A stretch of DNA of 64,000 nucleotides, from positions 1,116,001 through 1,180,000 of the forward strand of contig NZ_CP008887.1 of assembly GCF_000769655.1 (NCBI RefSeq), written 5' to 3'. This document shows positions 59,112 to 64,000 of the stretch, in pieces. The stretch is from Thermococcus eurythermalis. GTDB taxonomy: Archaea > Methanobacteriota_B > Thermococci > Thermococcales > Thermococcaceae. The first letter of the stretch is position 1. Every line of letters begins with the position of its first letter. The translations under genes and the position numbers were made by a program. The notes under the pieces were generated by a model that worked only from the letters and a program-made list of their open reading frames with translations, ran no database searches and had not been told where the DNA came from.

Positions 59112-59933
59112 TTACCTCCTCTTTATCTTCCTTATGCGCTTCTCCTTCCTTATGAGGGTCGCTTCGCCGCCCGCTTCCTTTATAACGCGGAGTATCTCGT
59201 CCGCTATGCTCTCAAGGACTTCCTCGGCCTTGTAGTAGTCTGGTGCAGTTATGTCAATCCTGTAGCGCGGGGCGCCCTGGTAGGTGAACTTGACGTCAAT
59301 GTCCTTCTCTTCGTTTGCCCTGTCGCGGGCCCTTATGAGGGCCTCCTTGATTATCTCGATTCCGTTGGGCTTCGGGACGGTTATCTCGAACTCGGCATCG
59401 ATGGTGACCGTCGGAATCTCGACGTAGGCCTCGATGATGGGCTTCAGGGCCTCAATCCACTCATCTGGGATAAGTCCCTGCAGAACCTCGATGCCGTTCT
59501 GGGCGGCGTCCTCAAATGCGGCGTAGACCTCACCGTACTCTTCTTCGAGGGGAACCCAGACCTCTCTCCAGGCCGTCTCGAAGTCCTTGCCGAGCTTTTC
59601 GGCCGCCATCTTGAGAAGGTTCTCGGCCTTCTGGGCCCTCTTGTACTCCTGGAGCTTGGCCTTCCTCTGCTGCTGGTTTACCCTCTTGAGGCTCAGGTCT
59701 ATGTGGCCCTTCTCGGGGTCAACGCGGATGACCTTGACAACTACCTTCTGCCCCTCCTTCACGTAGTCCCTGATGTTCTTGACCCAGGTTGGAGCGACCT
59801 CGCTTATGTGCATGAAGCCCTCTTTACCGGGATACTCGTCAAGGGAAAGGAACGCTCCATACGGGTGGATGTTCTTGACGGTAGCAACGACAAACTCTCC
59901 CTCTTCGGGAAACTCCTTGGCTTTCCTTGGCAT
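59112..59933 (-). CDS. Translation initiation factor aIF2 alpha subunit
   Basis: A 273-residue protein. Residues 5-85 form an S1 domain (GEFVVATVKNIHPYGAFLSL, then EGFMHISEVAPTWVKNI), followed by a helical domain and an alpha-beta C-terminal domain (APRYRIDITAPDYYKAEEVL). It binds initiator tRNA with the gamma subunit. ATG 59933 follows GAGGTGATTCTC. Confidence 0.95.
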   Translation of the reverse strand: MPRKAKEFPEEGEFVVATVKNIHPYGAFLSLDEYPGKEGFMHISEVAPTWVKNIRDYVKEGQKVVVKVIRVDPEKGHIDLSLKRVNQQQRKAKLQEYKRAQKAENLLKMAAEKLGKDFETAWREVWVPLEEEYGEVYAAFEDAAQNGIEVLQGLIPDEWIEALKPIIEAYVEIPTVTIDAEFEITVPKPNGIEIIKEALIRARDRANEEKDIDVKFTYQGAPRYRIDITAPDYYKAEEVLESIADEILRVIKEAGGEATLIRKEKRIRKIKRR

Positions 59934-60016
59934 GAGAATCACCTCTAAATTTTTCTCTCCGAGAGGTTTACAAGAAGAGGTTTTTAAAAGTTTGGCGGAA
60001 GGAAAAAGGAAGGGAA

Positions 60017-60214
60017 TCACTCAAGGACGTCGAGAATCTTCGCCTTGATGACGCCCTTACCGCCGGTCGGCTCGACGAGCGTTGCACCGCAGACCAGGCA
60101 CCTGACCTTGGTCGCCGGGTGGCTGAAGACTATCTGCTCGTTGCCGCAGTCTATGCACTTGACGCGGAGGAACCTGCTCCTCGGCATCGGGATGAGGTTC
60201 TTCGGGAGCGCCAT
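60017..60214 (-). CDS. rps27e: Ribosomal protein S27e
   Basis: A 65-residue zinc ribbon: [20 protein letters not shown], then CGATL and a conserved [11 protein letters not shown]. Located 3 bases after L44e, the usual archaeal order L44e-S27e-aIF2-alpha-Nop10. Confidence 0.95.
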   Translation of the reverse strand: MALPKNLIPMPRSRFLRVKCIDCGNEQIVFSHPATKVRCLVCGATLVEPTGGKGVIKAKILDVLE

Positions 60215-60217
60215 GCG

Positions 60218-60502
60218 TCACACCTCCACGAGCTCGAACTTCTTAACACGGAAGCCCTTTCCTCTGGTGTGGGCCTTGCCGCAGACGGTGCAGCGGAAGC
60301 GGAGGTCGAGCTTCTTGACCGGCTTCTCCCTTCCGGCCGGGTTCGGCCTCGGGAAACCGCGGTAACCCTTGAGGATTCTGCGGAAGCGCCTCTGACCCTG
60401 GCTGAGCTCGCTCCTTGGCCTCTTCTTGACCTTCTCTACCTTGTGGATGGTGTGCTTCTTACAAAACGGACAGTAGGTTCTTATCTGCTTCGGGTACTTC
60501 AT
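60218..60502 (-). CDS. rpl44e: Ribosomal protein L44e
   Basis: A 94-residue zinc-binding protein: [40 protein letters not shown], and [20 protein letters not shown]. It leads the block; its promoter is upstream on the minus strand (TTTTTAAAC, about 60596-60605), divergent from the ferritin-like gene. Confidence 0.95.
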   Translation of the reverse strand: MKYPKQIRTYCPFCKKHTIHKVEKVKKRPRSELSQGQRRFRRILKGYRGFPRPNPAGREKPVKKLDLRFRCTVCGKAHTRGKGFRVKKFELVEV

Positions 60503-60668
60503 CTCACCCACCTCCACGAACGGCCCGGTGGGTTCCTTCTTGGATACCCCCGAGCCATGAGCCGATGATTAGCTCGGATTTCCCGTTTGAGGTGGTGTTT
60601 AAAAAGCTTTTTCTCATCTCCGAAACTTTTAAATACTAAATGTTACTAAAAAGTAGCGGTGATGGAAG

Positions 60669-61232
60669 ATGGGGAGGATTATAGACACGGTCAGGGAAGT
60701 GAAGAAGGTTGAGGAGAGGGCCGAGAAGGACTACAAAAAGCTTCTCAACGAGCTCAACAAGCCAGAGTACGCCGATTTGAGGGGTCTCATTCTGAGGCTT
60801 ACCATAGACACAATCTTCCACAAGCGGCTGATGGAGGCCCTTGAAAAAGCCCACGAGGAGGCCATTGAACTTCTGGAGGAGTATGCCGCTGAAAGGTCTA
60901 ATGAGGACTTCGTGTTAATCCCCGGTGTCCCGACTATCAGCATGCCCCTGGGGTTCGGCCCGATCGGGGCCAGGGTTCCGCCTGAGGACGTAATCGAGGA
61001 GTACCTCAAGGACTTTCCGACCGAAGTTGTCCTCCCGCACAACGCCAAGAAGCTGGTCGAGCTCCTCAAAAAGTACGCAGATGAAGAAAAGAAGATGAAG
61101 GATCTCTATGACAGGATAGCGAGGACGGCCTTCCACCCGGTCGTGAGGGAGCTGGCGAGGGAAATCAAGAGGAACGAGGAGCAGCATGAGACCCTCGTCA
61201 GGGGCCTGCTTGAGAAGTGCTCTAAAGGCTGA
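60669..61232 (+). CDS. Ferritin-like helical protein
   Basis: A 187-residue all-helical protein. LTIDTIFHKRLMEALEKAHE and REIKRNEEQHETLVRGLLEK carry E-x-x-H type motifs that could bind two irons, as in rubrerythrin-like ferritins. A central non-helical stretch (LIPGVPTISMPLGFGPIGAR) separates the two halves and is unusual. The TATA box ACTTTTAAATA is near 60626-60636. It overlaps the LysO gene by 11 bases, convergently. Confidence 0.68.
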   Translation: MGRIIDTVREVKKVEERAEKDYKKLLNELNKPEYADLRGLILRLTIDTIFHKRLMEALEKAHEEAIELLEEYAAERSNEDFVLIPGVPTISMPLGFGPIGARVPPEDVIEEYLKDFPTEVVLPHNAKKLVELLKKYADEEKKMKDLYDRIARTAFHPVVRELAREIKRNEEQHETLVRGLLEKCSKG

Positions 61233-61803
61233 GCACCAGGGAGACGGCAAAGGGGACAACTGCGGTTAGAATGAAACCGTGGACGAAGGCAACCAATGCC
61301 ACCTCCCTTCCCCCGAATTTCGTTATTAGCGGCAGGGTCGTGTCCATTGTCGTTGCACCACCCATTACAACGGCCTTTTCTGGGTCGACCTTCTTTATGA
61401 CGACCGGATAGAACAGAATCGTCAGGATTTCCCTCATCAGGTTGGCAAGAAAGCCGACTGCACCGTAGACCGCCGAGTACTGGGCTATCAGCGGGCCCGT
61501 CAGCGAGTACCAGCCGCACCCGGCCCCTATTGCCAGCCCCCAGCGGGGGTTTATCCCAAGGAGTAGAGATGCCAGAAGGCCCCCAAGTACTGAGCCAGTT
61601 AGGGCGACAATGGGTAAGATGAGGGCCTTACGCCCGACCTTCCTGAGCTCTTCAGCTTTGAAGTTCAGCCCGATGTCTATGCCGATTAGGAATATCAGGA
61701 CGTAGAGCATCAGTTCGTAGGCGTTCCCGAAGTCCGGGGCGAAAAAGTGTCCAACTAGTATTCCTGCCACGAGGGACGTGAGAACCGGGTAGAGAAACCT
61801 CAT
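61222..61803 (-). CDS. LysO-family lysine exporter, C-terminal component
   Basis: A 193-residue protein of five to six helices. FLIGIDIGLNFKAEELRKVG, GCGWYSLTGPLIAQY and GFLANLMREILTILFYPVVI match the C-terminal two-thirds of E. coli LysO. The N-terminal third is a separate gene at 61800, overlapping by 4 bases (ATGA). Confidence 0.87.
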   Translation of the reverse strand: MRFLYPVLTSLVAGILVGHFFAPDFGNAYELMLYVLIFLIGIDIGLNFKAEELRKVGRKALILPIVALTGSVLGGLLASLLLGINPRWGLAIGAGCGWYSLTGPLIAQYSAVYGAVGFLANLMREILTILFYPVVIKKVDPEKAVVMGGATTMDTTLPLITKFGGREVALVAFVHGFILTAVVPFAVSLVLSL

Positions 61804-62036
61804 TTGGCCACCTCCGCTAAAAGAAGGCTGCCCGCCACAGTGAAGACGGCAAAGATTGTGGAGACTCCGAAAAGCCAGAGGCCGTCAACGTGAACTTCGC
61901 CGGTCTTAACACCCAGGAAGAAAATCATCGCGAGTAGGGCGACGCTTGTAGGTATCTCCAGGTTGGGCTTCTTTCCGGCCCTTTTGAGCAGGTATCCCAG
62001 CAGGAGACCGGCGAGGAGCGGAATGAATATGTTCAT
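61800..62036 (-). CDS. LysO-family lysine exporter, N-terminal component
   Basis: A 78-residue protein with three helices: PLLAGLLLGYLLKRAGKKPN, LLAMIFFLGVKTGEVH. It corresponds to the N-terminal part of single-chain LysO. The two-gene form is common in archaea. Together they would export lysine or related basic compounds. Confidence 0.82.
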   Translation of the reverse strand: MNIFIPLLAGLLLGYLLKRAGKKPNLEIPTSVALLAMIFFLGVKTGEVHVDGLWLFGVSTIFAVFTVAGSLLLAEVAK

Positions 62037-62267
62037 GGTCGTGAGTCCTTCTCCGGGGTTGATAAAAGTATCGAATGGGCTCGGAGGGTGTTCACGTCAT
62101 CATCTGTGAGCCCTCAGTTTGCTTGCTATTCTTCATCGCCCTTGGTGGCTTTGGAAGGGGGGTTTTAAACGTTTCCCGAAAATTCATCGCCGTTTGGCAG
62201 TTTTTGATGAAACTTTGAGGCCCAAGGTTTTTATGATGTGGACTTCAACATTCAACCGGTGATCCTA

Positions 62268-63467
62268 ATGGTCCGTCCAGCCGAGAGGGCTATGGGTGTT
62301 GAGTACGCTATCAGGGACGTCGTCCTACCCGCAAGGGAGCTCGAAAAGAGGGGAATAAAGGTCATCAGGCTCAACATAGGCGACCCCGTGAAGTTCGACT
62401 TCCAGCCGCCGAAGCACATGGTAGATGCTTACTGCAAGGCCCTCCAGGAGGGCCACAACTACTACGGCCCGAGCGAGGGCCTGCCCGAGCTTAGGGAAGC
62501 GATAGTGGAGCGCGAAAAGAGGAAGAACGGCGTTGATATAACCCCCGACGACGTCCGCGTTACCGCGGCTGTTACCGAGGCCCTCCAGCTCATATTTGGC
62601 GCGCTTCTGAACCCCGGAGAAAACATACTCGTCCCAAGCCCGAGCTACCCGCCGTACACCGGCCTCGTCAAGTTCTACGCTGCCGAGCCGAGGGAGTACC
62701 TCACCGTTGAGGAGAACGGCTGGCAGCCTGACATAGACGACATGAGGAAGAAGATTGACGAGAAGACAAAGGCCATAGCCGTCATAAACCCCAACAACCC
62801 GACCGGAGCGCTCTACGAGAAGAAGACCATCAAGGAGATCCTCGACCTCGCGGGCGAGTACGGCCTGCCCGTCATAAGCGACGAGATATACGACCTCATG
62901 ACCTACGAGGGCAAGCACGTTTCCCCCGGCTCGCTCACCAAGGACGTCCCTGTCATCGTCATGAACGGCCTCTCCAAGGTCTACTTTGCCACAGGCTGGC
63001 GTCTTGGCTACTTCTACTACGTTGATCCAGAGGGCAAACTCGACGAGCTCAGGGAGGCGATAGACAAGCTCATGCGCATAAGGCTCTGTCCAAGCACTCC
63101 AGCCCAGTTCGCGGCAATAGCCGGTCTTACCGGCCCGATGGACTACCTTGAGGAGTACATGGCAAAGCTCAAGGAGAGGAGGGACTACGTCTACAAGCGC
63201 CTCACCGAGATTCCGGGAGTCAGCACCGTCAAGCCGCAGGGAGCGTTCTACATCTTCCCGAGGATCGAGGAGCGCTCGAAGTGGAAGAACGACAAGGAGT
63301 TCGTTCTCGACGTCCTCAACGAGGCCCACGTGCTCTTCGTCCACGGCTCTGGCTTCGGAGAGGCCGGCGAGTGGCACTTCAGGATAGTCTTCCTCCCGCC
63401 GGTCGAGATACTCGAGGAGGCCATGAACCGCTTCGAAGAGTTTATGAGAAAGAGACTCGCGGAGTGA
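62268..63467 (+). CDS. Alanine aminotransferase
   Basis: A 399-residue class I/II PLP enzyme. MNGLSKVYFATGWRLGYFYY contains the PLP lysine, and VINPNNPTGALYEKKTI, SDEIYDL and FPRIEERSKW are typical. It matches the Pyrococcus furiosus alanine aminotransferase in length and motifs. It moves amino groups from glutamate to pyruvate, making alanine as an electron sink in fermentation. ATG 62268 follows GGTGATCCTA. Confidence 0.93.
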   Translation: MVRPAERAMGVEYAIRDVVLPARELEKRGIKVIRLNIGDPVKFDFQPPKHMVDAYCKALQEGHNYYGPSEGLPELREAIVEREKRKNGVDITPDDVRVTAAVTEALQLIFGALLNPGENILVPSPSYPPYTGLVKFYAAEPREYLTVEENGWQPDIDDMRKKIDEKTKAIAVINPNNPTGALYEKKTIKEILDLAGEYGLPVISDEIYDLMTYEGKHVSPGSLTKDVPVIVMNGLSKVYFATGWRLGYFYYVDPEGKLDELREAIDKLMRIRLCPSTPAQFAAIAGLTGPMDYLEEYMAKLKERRDYVYKRLTEIPGVSTVKPQGAFYIFPRIEERSKWKNDKEFVLDVLNEAHVLFVHGSGFGEAGEWHFRIVFLPPVEILEEAMNRFEEFMRKRLAE

Positions 63468-63503
63468 ACCTCCAATTTTCCTTTTCTATTCATAAAAATG
63501 AGA

Positions 63504-63707
63504 TTAACCGCCGGAAACGACTGGAATTACCTCGACCTGCGCCCCGTCTTCAACTCTCTCGTCTTCGAGGGCTATTCTTCCGTTGACCCTTGCTATGGCG
63601 CTCTCGGTGTTGAATCCGACCTCTTTGAGCAGGTCCTTGACAGTCATGCCCTCTCTCCACTCGACTTCCTTCTCAATCCCCCTTCCCAAGACTTTCACCT
63701 TAATCAT
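63504..63707 (-). CDS. ThiS/MoaD-like ubiquitin-fold sulfur carrier
   Basis: A 67-residue beta-grasp protein ending in Gly-Gly (VEVIPVVSGG), the site of thiocarboxylate or adenylate formation. WREGMTVKDLLKEVGF and ESAIARVNGRIALEDERVED are the family pattern. It could serve thiamine, pterin cofactor or tRNA thiolation. It starts 12 bases after the preceding partial gene, after GAGGTGATGCGCG. Confidence 0.9.
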   Translation of the reverse strand: MIKVKVLGRGIEKEVEWREGMTVKDLLKEVGFNTESAIARVNGRIALEDERVEDGAQVEVIPVVSGG

Positions 63708-63718
63708 CGCGCATCACC

Positions 63719-64000
63719 TCATGTGTAGAGCACAGTCCGCTTAAAGATGTCCCTGTGGTTTCCAAAGGCCTCAAACATTCTCCCTGAGTACGTCTCGACC
63801 GCTGATTCGAGGAGCTTGTTGAGGTTGTAGTTTATCTCTTCGCCCATCGGCATGTAGAGCGGTGCTGGCTCGTAGTAGTCCATTCCTTTAAGGAGCGACG
63901 TTGAGAAGTACCAGAGCGTTTTCTTAATTTTTCTGCCTCTAACAGGGGAAAAGCTGGCCTCACCTCCTCCGAATGACGCGTGGAGGACGATAATCTTTTC
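63719..64000 (-). CDS. Protein of unknown function, C-terminal part (runs off right edge)
   Basis: The minus-strand frame is open from the window edge to a TGA at 63721-63719, giving 93 residues: LHASFGGGEASFSPVRGRKI, KKTLWYFSTSLLKGMDYYEP, MPMGEEINYNLNKLLESAVE and HRDIFKRTVLYT. It is upstream of, and probably co-transcribed with, the ThiS/MoaD-like gene. I do not recognise a family. Confidence 0.7.
   Translation of the reverse strand, partial: EKIIVLHASFGGGEASFSPVRGRKIKKTLWYFSTSLLKGMDYYEPAPLYMPMGEEINYNLNKLLESAVETYSGRMFEAFGNHRDIFKRTVLYT

Noticed and set aside
62325-63377. 350-codon minus-strand frame opposite alanine aminotransferase
   Set aside because: The aminotransferase has all catalytic motifs; the opposite frame is a coding shadow.

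Overview
The window is chromosomal DNA of a hyperthermophilic archaeon of the Thermococcales, most likely Thermococcus. The evidence is the cupin-type phosphoglucose isomerase, the ADP-dependent glucokinase, Thermococcales glycolytic motifs (TATCAC-N5-GTGATA) in their promoters, a MinD/Mrp-type HypB beside HypA, archaeal translation and ribosome proteins (aIF2-alpha, S27e, L44e, Nop10), BRE/TATA promoters and strong GGTGA-type ribosome binding sites. I cannot name the species from sequence alone.

Region 1 (1-20.7 kb) is a formate-to-hydrogen energy-conserving locus. Two hypC-type genes and a TetR regulator sit at the left end. They are followed by a formate dehydrogenase catalytic subunit with its four-cluster ferredoxin, a complete formate-hydrogenlyase-type membrane hydrogenase (two antiporter-like subunits, HycD-, HycE-, HycF- and HycG-like), two small accessory genes, and an Mrp-type Na+/H+ antiporter module. 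The layout matches the fdh2-mfh2-mnh2 cluster known to support growth of Thermococcus onnurineus on formate. The last gene is mobA, which makes the dinucleotide form of the pterin cofactor that the dehydrogenase needs. Electrons would pass from formate through the ferredoxins to the [NiFe] site, and the ion movement would be converted to a Na+ gradient. No FNT-family formate channel gene is in the window. A TGACT-N4-AGTCA palindrome lies in the hypC-like, tetR and fdhA promoters, so the TetR protein probably controls this locus.

Region 2 (20.7-26 kb) holds a frame-disrupted small gene, a remnant of an IS200/IS605-type element, a HycI-like hydrogenase maturation protease, a toxin-antitoxin pair, the hypA/hypB nickel-insertion pair and a radical SAM gene broken by an in-frame amber codon and a frameshift.

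Region 3 (26-46.9 kb) is accessory DNA with many transporters and redox proteins: two TDT-family anion transporters, two TauE/SafE exporters, a ferredoxin, a two-gene SufC-SufB module, a NifX-like protein, flavodoxin, nitroreductases, a BASS/ACR3-like transporter, an ArsB-like transporter and two ABC exporters. It is rich in decay: a frameshifted nitroreductase, an N-terminally deleted ferritin, back-to-back stumps of an arsenite exporter and an arsenate reductase, and a frameshifted HTH_10 regulator. Several promoters share palindromes, including a candidate SurR site and a TTTCAYATGA element at the same distance from the TATA box in two genes.

Region 4 (46.9-64 kb) is mostly conserved chromosomal core: a secreted alpha/alpha-toroid protein, a zinc-type CDF transporter with a natural hexahistidine N-terminus, a TPR protein, RNase Z, TraB-family and KH proteins, the sugar block (pgiA, glkA, manC, phosphomannomutase), a translation block (PAC2-family protein, nop10, aIF2-alpha, S27e, L44e), a ferritin-like protein, a split LysO exporter, alanine aminotransferase and a ThiS/MoaD-like protein. 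I saw no rRNA, tRNA or CRISPR array.
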